Below are positions 53,213-64,000 of a stretch of 64,000 nt of DNA, in pieces (the first letter of the stretch is position 1; each line of letters starts with the position of its first letter). The DNA lies in NCBI GenBank assembly GCA_029339505.1, contig JAQISU010000036.1:5047501-5111500 (forward strand). Reading direction: 5' to 3'. Under the pieces are notes generated by a model. That model ran no database searches. It was given only the letters and a program-made list of their open reading frames with translations, and was not told the origin of the DNA. The position numbers were made by a program, and so were the translations under genes. The DNA comes from Unio delphinus (Eukaryota; Mollusca; Bivalvia; Unionida; Unionidae).

Positions 53213-53259
53213 TTATTCTTCCTCCACTGAACAACCATCTTGAAAGTCTTCAATAATAT
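53213..53259 (-). CDS. Candidate short terminal exon, minus-strand gene
   Basis: Acceptor ATCTTTACAG (53269-53260) precedes 47 nt encoding IIEDFQDGCSVEEE and stop TAA 53213. Phase 1 entry is compatible with the phase-1 exit of the SET exon at 54366. It is short, so the call rests on acceptor quality and phase. Confidence 0.35.
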
Positions 53260-53799
53260 CTGTAAAGATAATGTTCAAATTTATTTTATATTACATAAAA
53301 TATATGAACTGGATACTTGCCAATTGTTTTCATTAATAAAGAAAATATTATAACAAGGTAACCAAACTATCTTCTGAAATTTAAAACTGGAACCTGACTA
53401 TCAAATATGTGACAATATCCAGCTATCACTTTTATTTGCGAATGCTTTCATCATATTTCCTGAAGTTACAAAAGCTACATATCAAATACTTAGAACAAAT
53501 TACACAGAAAATGTTCGCTTCACATGACATACTGTTTAGCTATGATACATATCTGGGTTAAATATCAACAAAAGGACAAATCAATTGACAAGCAACACTG
53601 CAGAATAATAGGACAGACTTTGGATAATGATGATGTTTATTATGATAATGACAAATACTGGATTGCAAAAAGAAACCGAAAATGAATGATTCTTAAAGCT
53701 ACAACAGGTCAGTAAAATCAAAGAGAATATATTTAAACCAATTATCTGAAAATTTAATAGCTGAATGTCCTTTATACGTAAACATTGTGCTTTACGTTC

Positions 53800-54059
53800 T
53801 TTTTTTATTTTTAAGACAATTTATCAAGTCCTATGTTGAGAGGAGTTTTGATAATCAGTCTTTGGTTCTTTCAACAACCCATTCGCAATTTTTCTATGCA
53901 TCAGAAATTAGAAGCTTTATAAAAAAGCTCAAAAACTACCAAAGTCCGTCATATGAATTACTTGCAATATCATGTGAGAGAAATATCTCTGCTAAGTTAT
54001 GTTCAGAAGAATCAAAGAATTTCTTTACGTATATTGCAAAGTTTTGTTCACTGAATTAA
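53800..54059 (+). mobile_element. LINE ORF2 fragment
   Basis: An 80-codon open stretch contains SEIRSFIKKLKNYQSPSYELLA. This is a diverged form of the E-I-x-x-x-I-x-K-L-x-N-x-K-S-P-G-x-D linker that precedes the RT domain in Jockey/CR1-type elements. The key G and D of SPGxD are changed. It is a small dead fragment on the opposite strand to the nested gene. Confidence 0.5.
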
Positions 54060-54365
54060 TGTAATATATAACTATTCACACTTGATAAAAACTCACATTG
54101 ACCTACCATCATTATCAATCTGTATCTCGTCTAGACTTTTTCCTTATGTTCAGCATATTTAAAAGATATTTAAAATATATTTTCTTTGAAAAAAATCAGG
54201 CTCCATGATGTACACCGCGTTATAAGAGTGTTTGCAAGTTTTCGAGGGAGTGGTGTACTTGCCATTTTAATTACATAATGCACCATAAAGTACACATACC
54301 GCATCTTAAAAAAAACAGGAAACTTGCAGCTAGTTTTTCCCTGTATTACTTTTCCCTCTGGCTAC

Positions 54366-54449
54366 CTTCTTTGTGTAATATCAGTTCTCCCTGATATTGT
54401 AAAATGTAATCATTTTCCTTCACGCTCTTTCCAGCAAATACACCATGTC
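54366..54449 (-). CDS. SET-domain exon of a minus-strand gene
   Basis: An 84-nt phase 1-1 exon lies between acceptor CTATATTGCAG and donor GTAGCC. Its 27 residues HGVFAGKSVKENDYIL and QYQGELILHKE match the first conserved block of SET methyltransferase domains (G-x-GVFA-k...g-x-x-x-x-x-Y-x-GE-x-I). The later NHS and catalytic-Tyr blocks were not found, so either more exons exist that I missed or the domain is incomplete. A candidate first exon lies at 58532-58557. Confidence 0.55.
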
Positions 54450-54525
54450 CTGCAATATAGAGAATGTTGTTCATGTCTCAGTTAATAAATGCAAATCATG
54501 GCCACTAACAAAGTCAATCTGTCAG

Positions 54526-54533
54526 ATGAAATG
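54526..54533. repeat. 8-bp target duplication ATGAAATG (left)
   Basis: Identical to 56192-56199, directly outside the inverted termini of the element between. Confidence 0.88.
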
Positions 54534-56191
54534 TAGAGCTGTACCGATGTCACTTTTCGCCAATTATGCTAATACAGTGTATGGCCGATTATTAAAATTG
54601 CCGATACTGATTATGAGATTATCACAGTATAAATACTCGCGTATAAGCTTAATAATTTAGGGAAAAAAGAATTGCCTGGAATGGGGGGGGTCGGCTTTAC
54701 TGTTTTTAGGTCTTTTTGTTTACTACTGTAACAGCTGTAAATCTTGGAACATGAAACAATGATTTTTTTCCGTGTCTTAAGACATAGGCATGCTAAAAAG
54801 TAACTTTCGGTGACCGACAATTATTAAACTGTTATAAAATACTATGATTGATTTTGTTATTATTTTGCATGCTCATATTTTCTGACTTCTCCAACATGGA
54901 TTAAATAAAGGTACATACAGACTTCATAATTAATTCGTGGGCCGGGAAGACCTGTACTATAATGTACAGTACTTACACAGTGCAAAGCATGTATAGCATC
55001 ACTTAAAATCCATATTTATTCCCAAACATATTTGTATGCAGATTTTGCTTTATTCATCGTTTCGACCAAATTGCATTCTTCTAGATAACATTTTAGCTAG
55101 TCCTTAATAGCTGTTTCATTTACAATGAATGTTTCAAGAGGTACCCATTCTCAATGATAAAAGCGATCCTACAAATTGAGGCAATATGTTTAAAAAGATA
55201 TGCACGTTTGATTGTACAAGGCACATGACCATCACAATTTACATGCTCACGAAGAGAGGTAATAATAAAAGCTAAAATTCTCATACAGATCGACTAAGAT
55301 CAAGTTCAATCAATTTTAGTTTTATCTTTTGGCTGAACAAATATCACAACTTTCCACACAATGAAAAGCTTGATGTTTCGGTGTCTCCTTTGATGATAGT
55401 CGGTGAATTTCTCTATAGTTTTGCGACAGCAGTACAGGCCAGTTAATCATTAAAATGCCTGAAACTGACTTGTGACAAGAGGGATTTTGAACGCTAACTA
55501 TACTAGTACATTGACGCAGAGGGGTAGCTAGAATGTTTGGAGCCCGGGGACAAGATTCATTTATACATTTCCGGGTTCTTCCTCCACCAATAATACTGGC
55601 CACCATGTATAGCCTATCATGTGCTGAAAAATGGCGTTAAACTCTACAACAACAACATTTAACGATGGTAATTAACATTGGTATATACAGTCTAAAAATG
55701 CTGATGTTAACTCGTGTAAGTTTCTTTCGTGGGAATGGTATTGGAGTTAAGCATTCGTAGTGTGCCATTCTTATTTAGTGAAGATGCGAATTCTTTATAG
55801 AAAAGTAATTCTTTCGTCACAAGAAAAATTCACTGGTGATGCAACAGAACATGTAGGACTTTTCTTGTTTGGAAGAAAATGAAAATCGAGGACATAATGT
55901 AATAAGTGGGAGTTCTCAGCAAAAATCAGCCGTAGTTTACAGCAAGTGTGTTAAAACAGTAGTTAATTTTAAGAATATATTGCCTTTCAATTAATCCCCA
56001 AATAAAATGTTTCTTCTTTCGTTGCCACTATTTAATTCTGTTTTTAAATTCAAGCCATGTCAAGATGAATGTTATAACTGAAATTATATTTATGAAATTT
56101 ATTTGCATCTGCACCGATTATTTCTGCCGATACTGATTGTTCTAATAATCGGCCCGATTATGATTACGGGTGATTAATCGGTGCAGCTCTA
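54534..56191. mobile_element. Non-autonomous hAT-like DNA transposon, 1.66 kb
   Basis: The left end TAGAGCTGTACCGAT and the right end ATCGGTGCAGCTCTA are inverted copies. Deeper GGCCGATTATTA and CCGATACTGATT words are also inverted near 54580-54615 and 56125-56158. A perfect 8-bp target duplication is the hAT hallmark. No transposase was recognised; a minus-strand ORF (55322-55606) has no known domain. The element sits in an intron of the minus-strand SET-type gene. Confidence 0.85.
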
Positions 56192-56199
56192 ATGAAATG

Positions 56200-58044
<1,845 letters not shown>

Positions 58045-58065
58045 CCCAGGGTCATACATAGTAAC

Positions 58066-58158
58066 CACAGACACTTGATTCTGGGTAAATTAATGTATAC
58101 ACTCACCGTATTATATGGTGAGTGCATATATTAATTTACCTATAATCAAGTGCCTGTG
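58066..58158. repeat. Near-perfect 93-bp hairpin (inverted repeat, arms of about 43 bp)
   Basis: CACAGACACTTGATTCTGGG...CACTCACCGTA pairs with TGGTGAGTGCATATATTAAT...AATCAAGTGCCTGTG. About six positions differ and about half of these would be G-U pairs in RNA. The loop is only a few bases. It may be a small palindromic MITE or a hairpin RNA precursor. Confidence 0.8.
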
Positions 58159-58531
58159 AAATTAACTCACGCCCACTCTGCGGTGGTGTCATCCTGTATG
58201 ACTACAACGATGGAGAGATGGCCACCCACCCCCACCCCCTCTGTCTCTCGCTCTCTCTGCACCACCCACCACTGCAATGCGTGGAATTCCGAAAATATAC
58301 GCAAGCTGTACTGACATCAATATGAGTTCATTGCTGAAAATGGGATAAAACCAAGTTGTCACCAATAATAATTATAATAATAAAAAACTAGTTGTACCCT
58401 TACTCCTACGTCGTGGATACTAAACCACAACAAATCAATTTGAGGCTACGACATCGTAGCGATACAAAAAATAGTAGCTATTTTGGAGAAATACAGTTAA
58501 CAATTTGAAAAACAATTGTTTTATAACTTAC
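58159..58531. other. No gene; intron 1 of the minus-strand gene
   Basis: Contains pyrimidine/CACC-rich low complexity at 58197-58270. Confidence 0.4.
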
Positions 58532-58557
58532 CAATTCGATTCATCATGCCCTGCCAT
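58532..58557 (-). CDS. Candidate first coding exon of the minus-strand SET-type gene
   Basis: The minus-strand ATG at 58557 opens MAGHDESN and two nucleotides, ending at a consensus donor GTAAGTTAT (58531). A CCAAT-bearing, locally GC-richer region lies 260-300 bp upstream. Exit phase is 2. The exon that must link it to the phase-1 SET exon was not found. Confidence 0.4.
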
Positions 58558-58817
58558 CTTCCAAGAATTTACTGTTATGTATTATAGGCTAATCCTTGCA
58601 GGAATGGAATCAATGTACGCAATATAAAAAAAAAATTAAAAACGCGCCAAGACACCGCACAAACGGAAGCCCCGGGCTTAAAATACCGCACTCTGTTCAG
58701 GCATCGCCAGTTTGCAATTATTATAAAATTACTTTTTTAAACTAGTAATTATTTTTGAAAGTCACATTTATCTGTTTTATAAAATTTACAGTTACACTGC
58801 AAAGTAGCGATGTTCTG

Positions 58818-58855
58818 ATTGGATGACAGTCTGAGATCACACGCCTTCTGATTGG
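58818..58855 (-). promoter_or_regulatory. Twin CCAAT boxes
   Basis: ATTGG at 58818-58822 and 58851-58855 on the plus strand, that is CCAAT on the minus strand, both in a CCAATCAGA context (NF-Y-type). They lie upstream of the candidate minus-strand first exon. No TATA box is evident. The region to 58640 is GC-richer than its surroundings. Confidence 0.4.
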
Positions 58856-59038
58856 CTAATAGTTTGCACACTAGTCAAGCATCGGAAGCGCTAAAAGCAA
58901 GGCCGCAAATTGTGTGACCTTTATACACGAGTGTAACTCTATGTCAAGCATTACCGACTTCGTGAGGACTTTTACAAAATCACGTGGTTCATTTCATATG
59001 ATCATTCTCAACCATTTTCCGATATATCATTTCTAGGA

Positions 59039-59121
59039 CTAGTGTGTAAGTCCTCGAAATGTAGTACAGTCCTCGAGATCTTGGTGTGCAACCCAACTCA
59101 AGTCCTCGCAAGTATAGCAAA
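59039..59121 (-). repeat. Inverted copy of the GAGGAC dispersed repeat
   Basis: GTCCTCGAAATGTAGTA...GTCCTCGCAAGTATA is the reverse complement of the block at 45470-45515. Confidence 0.65.
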
Positions 59122-59399
59122 ACACACACACACACAGACACGCACGCACGCGCGCACGCACATACATACATACATACATACATAGATACAAACATACATA
59201 CATACATACATACATACATACATACATACATACATACATACATACATACATACATACAAACATACATACATACATACATACATACATACATACATACATA
59301 CATACATACATACATACATACATACATACATACATACATACATACATACATACATACATACATACAAACATACATACATACATACATACATACATACAT
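59122..59399. repeat. (AC)n and (CATA)n microsatellite
   Basis: An AC block is followed by about 58 CATA units with rare CAAA variants. Confidence 0.97.
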
Positions 59400-59403
59400 G
59401 TAT

Positions 59404-59505
59404 AAATAAAACCTGTAATTAAATTATTGTGATTTGAAGAGGCAATATTGGCACTTTCTTGTTCTATAAAACCTGTAATTAAATTAATGTGATTACAAAA
59501 GGCAC
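59404..59505. repeat. Two-copy tandem repeat, unit about 61 bp
   Basis: ATAAAACCTGTAATTAAATT..TGTGATT occurs at 59404 and 59466. Confidence 0.8.
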
Positions 59506-60424
59506 CTTCCACCTTAATGTGCAGTTTTCCTCAATTATGGTTCAGCAGTTGAATAATTCTGATCAAGTATGTGTTCCAAGGTTTATTGATGACCTAATTT
59601 GCAATTTAAGTTTTAAAAAAAAGTTTTTGTGCGATTTATATAAAGAAATTATTTGTTGAATTTTGCTAAGCATGTTGCTTCCTCTTCATATTACTTATTT
59701 GAAGAGCATTGACTCATTACAGTTCTTATAATATTAGGATCATTATAGTGCTTTGAGTCAATGACATTTTTTTAAAATCATTTTCACTAGTATAATCTTT
59801 GTAGCAATGATAATGACTAGAATTCTTAGAACAATTAACAACTGCTCTATTTTCGGGCACATCTTTTGTATCTGGGCTTTTTAGGTACATATATACACGA
59901 TAATTAGTCAAACGTGCAATGAGATCTGATGAGGAAATCATTCTTATTGTTTTGTTCGGCAACTCGAATGAACTGGCATTTATTCAATTTATTTATTGAC
60001 TAGAAATACGACATTTACATTTCTCATATTCTCTGGAAAACACGTTAGTAAGGGATTATACTAAAGTCAAGCAAATAAACCGTACATCATCTTACTGTGA
60101 TTTACAAAAGAAACATAGGCACGACACAAACCATGGCAGGCATATCGATAACGTTGATTTTTTTGGGAATACCACTAAGGTTTACTTAAGGATTATATTC
60201 ATTGGGACTTATGATAACAATGATGTTACAATTTTATTAATTTACAATACCTTAAGTTGTCTAATATTTTCACTTTTCGCTTCTAGGGAGATAAACTGAT
60301 TGTTTAATTGTACAAAACTGGTTGATTTGTTTGCTCTTTTTAGTTACTGATCTTAAGATCAATAATAGGCTATATACCTTCTAACATATGTTCTTTTCTT
60401 TACATGGCAACAACCGGTTTACAG
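59506..60424. other. No recognisable gene (intron of the CTLD/WSC gene)
   Basis: AT-rich. A short hydrophobic ATG-started peptide at 60133 lacks a good donor and is not called. Confidence 0.4.
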
Positions 60425-60500
60425 TCTAATGTGAGCAGTACATTTGACTCAGATACGATCAGTAATTGTCTAAAGTTTTGTAAGGATTATCGGTATATTG
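60425..60500 (+). CDS. WSC-domain exon, N-terminal half
   Basis: After acceptor GGTTTACAG (60424), the frame reads SNVSSTFDSDTISNCLKFCKDYRYIG. The pattern T-x-x-x-C-x-x-x-C-x-x-x-x-Y-x-G is the centre of a WSC domain, a cysteine-rich extracellular carbohydrate-binding module. The donor is uncertain. G|GTTTGA at 60500 gives the phase 1 needed by the next exon (61050); AAG|GTATTC at 60508 is a better site but leaves phase 0. The domain's first Gly-Cys-Tyr block must lie in an earlier exon that was not found. Confidence 0.5.
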
Positions 60501-60625
60501 GTTTGAAGGTATTCGCATACATCTTTTCTCTTTCCATACTCTGATCTGCTCGTTATTTTTCCTGTCAAATATTTAATTTGACTGATGTAAAAAAATAAGA
60601 TCCTTAACATTGTATTAAGCGCATG

Positions 60626-60772
60626 TCAATCGATGAATATACAGAAACCATTTATACGCGTGATCAATATACAGAAATCATGTATACACATGTTTCTCGA
60701 TGAATATACAGAAATCATTTTTACGAATGTCTTTCGATGAATATACGGAAACCAATTTTGTTTACGAATGTT
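60626..60772. repeat. Minisatellite, four units of about 32-41 bp
   Basis: Units read TCGATGAATATACAGAAA(C/T)CA, then T(A/T)TACG..TG. The array is intronic, between the two WSC exons. Confidence 0.85.
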
Positions 60773-61049
60773 AAGGCATGAATATCAATTTGTGGTGTTT
60801 TTATTCTTAGTTGTGGATATAATATTAGCCAATGACAGGATGAGCTGAATCCACATGGAATATTTCAAACGATCATCGTTTCAAACAAATGTCATAGATA
60901 CAGATGTACATCCGCAAGGAACAAATTCTCTTTCACTCATTTCTTCCAATAACATCATTCATCTGATCAGATGAAATCGTCATTCATAATTGATACAGCA
61001 ATTAATATGGTATGAATATAGTAATAACGCAATCGACGGTGTTTTTCAG

Positions 61050-61175
61050 GAAAGAGATTGTGCTTGTATCATGGAGATGAAAATCTAACTCCGTCAAAGG
61101 CTTGCAACTCCAAGTGCAATAACGATGAGACTCATGAATGTGGTGGAAACCAATCATTTTCTTTATATGAAAAAG
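61050..61175 (+). CDS. WSC-domain exon, C-terminal half
   Basis: A 126-nt phase 1-1 exon lies between acceptor GTTTTTCAG and donor GTAATT. It reads RLCLYHGDENLTPSKACNSK and then CNNDETHECGGNQSFSLYEK. C-x3-C-x6-E-CGG-x5-SLY is the signature end of WSC domains. It pairs with the exon at 60425. All downstream exons of this gene also use phase 1, so modules can be added or skipped without a frame change. Confidence 0.72.
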
Positions 61176-61296
61176 GTAATTGTATGTTAAACGTAGCCAA
61201 TATAAAAATAGCGTTAACAGGGATTTAAGTAGGGTTAACACAATATTACGGCATCATCAAAAGTGTTGTAAATAATTATTTTTGTTTCTTGTAAAG

Positions 61297-61531
61297 CATG
61301 CACCGATGTTATTTATATTGATATTTGTAATATTTATATTGTTGACATGAATTCACAGTTATGTATTTTTGGCAGCGAGGTTTTTGTTTGCACCTATAAT
61401 ATTTCTATAGATATTTGCAATATTTATATTCTTGACATGAATTCATTCTTATATATTCTTAACAGCGAGATTATGTTTGCACATATGTTATTTCTATTGA
61501 TATTTACAACATTTATATTGTTGACATGAAC
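61297..61531. repeat. Intronic tandem repeat, 90-bp unit, about 2.6 copies
   Basis: TTGACATGAATTCA recurs at 61343, 61433 and 61522 with matching surrounding sequence (CAGCGAG.TT.TGTTTGCAC). Confidence 0.88.
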
Positions 61532-61594
61532 TAATAAACTGAACTGCTTTTTGTTATTAACATATGAATAACAAATGTGTTTGATTTCTGACAG

Positions 61595-61732
61595 TCGACA
61601 CTAACATGACCAAGAAAAAAGCACCCGGTTATAAGGATTGTGTCTACGCACATAATAATAATAATACAACTACAGAGCTATTTACAGCGAGCTATGTTGG
61701 GAAAACTGCAGAAGGAGGACTGTGTGAGACTG
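61595..61732 (+). CDS. Extracellular-module exon of the CTLD/WSC gene
   Basis: A 138-nt phase 1-1 exon lies between acceptor ATTTCTGACAG and donor GTGCGT. The 45 residues include GYKDCVYAHNNNNTTTELF and TASYVGKTAEGGLCET. A C...C spacing ending -LCE- like this occurs in the last third of CTLD-type domains (C-x20-30-C, FICE-type end). It lines up roughly with the exon at 63437. The tryptophan of the usual motif is absent, so the domain call is tentative. Confidence 0.5.
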
Positions 61733-62933
61733 GTGCGTATCATGATAACATTTTTATAGTTCTAGATGACAGCCTACATTTTTTTTCACCGCTTTACGTA
61801 AAGAACGTACTCGAAGCTATAAAACAGGAAATTGTTCATCAGATCTTCATTTCGAAGATAATTTTTGTATCTTCCTATAGATAATATAAAGAAGCGATAT
61901 ATGATATAATGGTCATATAATTGTATGATATGTCATCACATTTGCACTTCACACCTTAAATCATTTTTTGGTGAATACAGCTTCTTGACAGTGTTTAAAA
62001 ATAATTAATTAACAAAAAGAAGCTGAATAATGACCTAATGAACACAGGACCGTACAATCATAATTAAAATATCCGTTCTTTATATTTTTATCGGACTTAT
62101 ATGTACCTTTGTTCTTGAAATACAAACTAGTGATCGAGTGTCACAGTTGACATCGTTGAAACTCATATCCTTTCCCATACAAATAGATGAGAAAAACATG
62201 GTCATTAAAATATGAATGTGCCTCAAAGTAACTCAAAAAAGCTTGCAGTCTTCTAATGTACGTCTGATTCTAATTTACGTGTCATCTTATTCAATTCGTA
62301 ATCATTAAACAAAGGAATTATTCTCAGTTCCATGGAAACCTTGGGCGTACCTGTTCACAATGTAGCCAGTAGCAAATCAAAGCATCAGACCATGGTTTAT
62401 TAAAATCCCTAAACTTGCTAGAAACTAATGTCGCAGAGATTACAATCGAGAGGTGTATGCAATGACGTTACGGACCAACGTGTGTATAACGATATGATCC
62501 ATCAAATAAGTGTCGTAAAAATACGATTTTCATTTCATCAGCGATGAAAAATCTATGCATATGTAAATGTTTTGTATGGGAAAGATACAGTTAATTGACG
62601 GTAAGAATATTTACGTGTATCAATGTAAGCATCTATATGTGTAGACGCTTTGGTATGTTGCTCGTCAGCTAAAGACTGCTGCAGCAAAATTCACCATGTC
62701 ACCTTCAATTTATTCTCAGAAGGTCGTAACCCCAAATTACCAGATCAAGGCTGTCATTTGATAAGGTTGTTTTAATTGTGTTATTTGATAAAACTAGACT
62801 TACTCTGCAGCACATTTTCACAATACTTCCAAAAGTATCTTACAATTAAATAGACCGACAAGAAAGATAAGCTCAGTTGAAATTGACATCGTCGCTGTAA
62901 AGTCAGTCCTATGAACAAATACCCATAACAAAG

Positions 62934-62937
<4 letters not shown>
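61733..62937 (+). other. No recognisable gene (intron)
   Basis: AT-rich; no exon recognised. Confidence 0.45.

Positions 62938-63020
<83 letters not shown>
62938..63020. repeat. (AT)n microsatellite
   Basis: Pure AT dinucleotide run of about 41 units. Confidence 0.97.
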
Positions 63021-63023
<3 letters not shown>

Positions 63024-63436
63024 TGATTTACCTAAACGCTGACTGGTTTTAATATCCAAACGGAAGCAAATAAAATTGTATTAAAAACCATTACAATTAG
63101 TTAACAAGATACAAAAGTTCGCTGTTATTTAAAACAGCATTTTGACTAGAATATTTTCTCTAATTGTCATAAGGATTACGAAACTAATTCGCAGTTAGAA
63201 ATATCACGATTAGGCATTTCTTGGAAATGTCAGAATGAAATAATATGCATGCACACGATTGAAAACTATGTTTCAGAAACTTCTAAATCATGATCGCTCG
63301 TTAAATGATCAACTGCGTTATCCAGAGAAATGTAGGTTGATACATATATATTTTGAAACTACAATCATGACTTGAACTTGTTAAATGTTTACCTGAATTA
63401 ATATATTAATTCTTACATTGAAAACGTCGGGTTTAG

Positions 63437-63544
63437 AAAAGAGGTTAATAAAGAAATACAAGTACTGTTCAGTGGCCCGTAAAGAGGGAGACGTAGTGAT
63501 TGAGGCGGAATACTGTCAAGCGAAGCATTCCTTTATATGTCAAG
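63437..63544 (+). CDS. CTLD C-terminal exon of the CTLD/WSC gene
   Basis: A 108-nt phase 1-1 exon ends at donor G|GTAATA (63545). It reads KYCSVARKEGDVVIEAEYCQ then AKHSFICQ; C-x18-C-x4-HSFIC is the closing motif of a C-type-lectin domain. The acceptor GGGTTTAG has a poor pyrimidine tract. This would close a CTLD whose beginning may be upstream. The gene continues past the window or ends just outside it. Confidence 0.55.
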
Positions 63545-63667
63545 GTAATATCCTTTCACAGAATTTATTATTAACAAATTAAAATTATATTGTAATGTCG
63601 ATGCGTTTATTATTTTGGTGTAGAATACTCATAATAAGATGTCGTTGTGTTCATGTCTGTCTGTTTA

Positions 63668-63823
63668 TGTATGTATGTATGTATGTATGTATGTATGTAT
63701 GTATGTATGTATGTATGTATGTATGTATGTATGTATGTATGTATGTATGTATGTATGTATGTATGTATGTATGCATGCATGCATGCATGCATGCATGCAT
63801 GTATGTATGTATGTATGTATGTG
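63668..63823. repeat. (GTAT)n/(GCAT)n microsatellite
   Basis: GTAT tetranucleotides with a GCAT block at about 63773-63800. Confidence 0.97.
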
Positions 63824-64000
63824 AGTATATATGTGTGTTTTGTATCTATACTAGTTCTACTGCAAATAATACTCATAGTGGCCCTCTATATTAAATGTAT
63901 TTACATTCGAATTAAATGTACATAATTACATTAAAACACACTCACTCAAACACTATTAACAATTATCCAATATTATAAGTCATAATATGAAAACCGTTGT

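Noticed and set aside
60133..60181. Second signal-peptide exon (MAGISITLIFLGIPL)
   Set aside because: The following donor (GTTTAC) is poor and no matching downstream exon could be assigned.

Overview
The window looks like eukaryotic, probably molluscan, nuclear DNA. It is AT-rich and packed with microsatellites of (CATA)n, (AT)n, (AC)n, (TC)n and (ATA)n type. Genes are broken into short GT-AG exons with C-type-lectin (CTLD), WSC and cysteine-rich modules, and remnants of LINEs, SINEs and DNA transposons lie between them. The mollusc assignment is inference. No bacterial operon, rRNA, intact tRNA or CRISPR array was seen.

Layout. 0-25 kb: sparse host exons on the minus strand (a cysteine-rich secreted or surface protein at 262-1078 and a possible signal-peptide exon at 14.0-14.2 kb), a 2.4-kb DNA transposon (6248-8646) whose single ORF carries one in-frame TAG, two decayed LINEs (14.3-15.3 kb plus, 19.8-21.8 kb minus) and long stretches with nothing recognisable. 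25-63.5 kb: exons of a plus-strand secreted CTLD/WSC gene (25082, 43179, 60425, 61050, 61595, 63437), most of them phase 1-1. Between 52 and 58.6 kb its long intron holds minus-strand exons, one of SET-domain type, which fit one nested gene with a CCAAT-containing promoter region near 58.8 kb. A hAT-like element with a perfect 8-bp target duplication sits at 54534-56191.

The centrepiece is a complete Polinton/Maverick (26741-43160, 16.4 kb) with long terminal inverted repeats and a 5-bp ATGTA target duplication. It lies in intron 1 of the CTLD/WSC gene, 18 bp upstream of exon 2. It carries a packaging ATPase, a zinc-ribbon and a parvovirus-type phospholipase A2 in two frames, a retroviral-type integrase, a fused DNA polymerase B / SF1 helicase / HNH replicase, a free-standing HNH-NUMOD endonuclease, and a morphogenesis block: coiled-coil protein, putative core protein, double-jelly-roll major capsid protein, basic/hydrophobic virion protein, adenain-like protease, putative spike, membrane protein and minor capsid (penton) protein. 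Replication and integration genes lie on the left, virion genes on the right, with a roughly 1-kb non-coding hub of inverted and tandem repeats between them.

Most unusual points. (1) A family of 15-20-bp palindromes (type GAAACACTAGTGTTTC) sits at gene ends and in frame inside several Polinton ORFs. (2) The replicase has a polymerase-helicase-HNH architecture and an altered polymerase motif C. (3) Canonical -1 slippery heptamers lie exactly where the zinc-ribbon and PLA2 frames must join. (4) The Polinton terminus appears to supply the polypyrimidine tract of a host splice acceptor.
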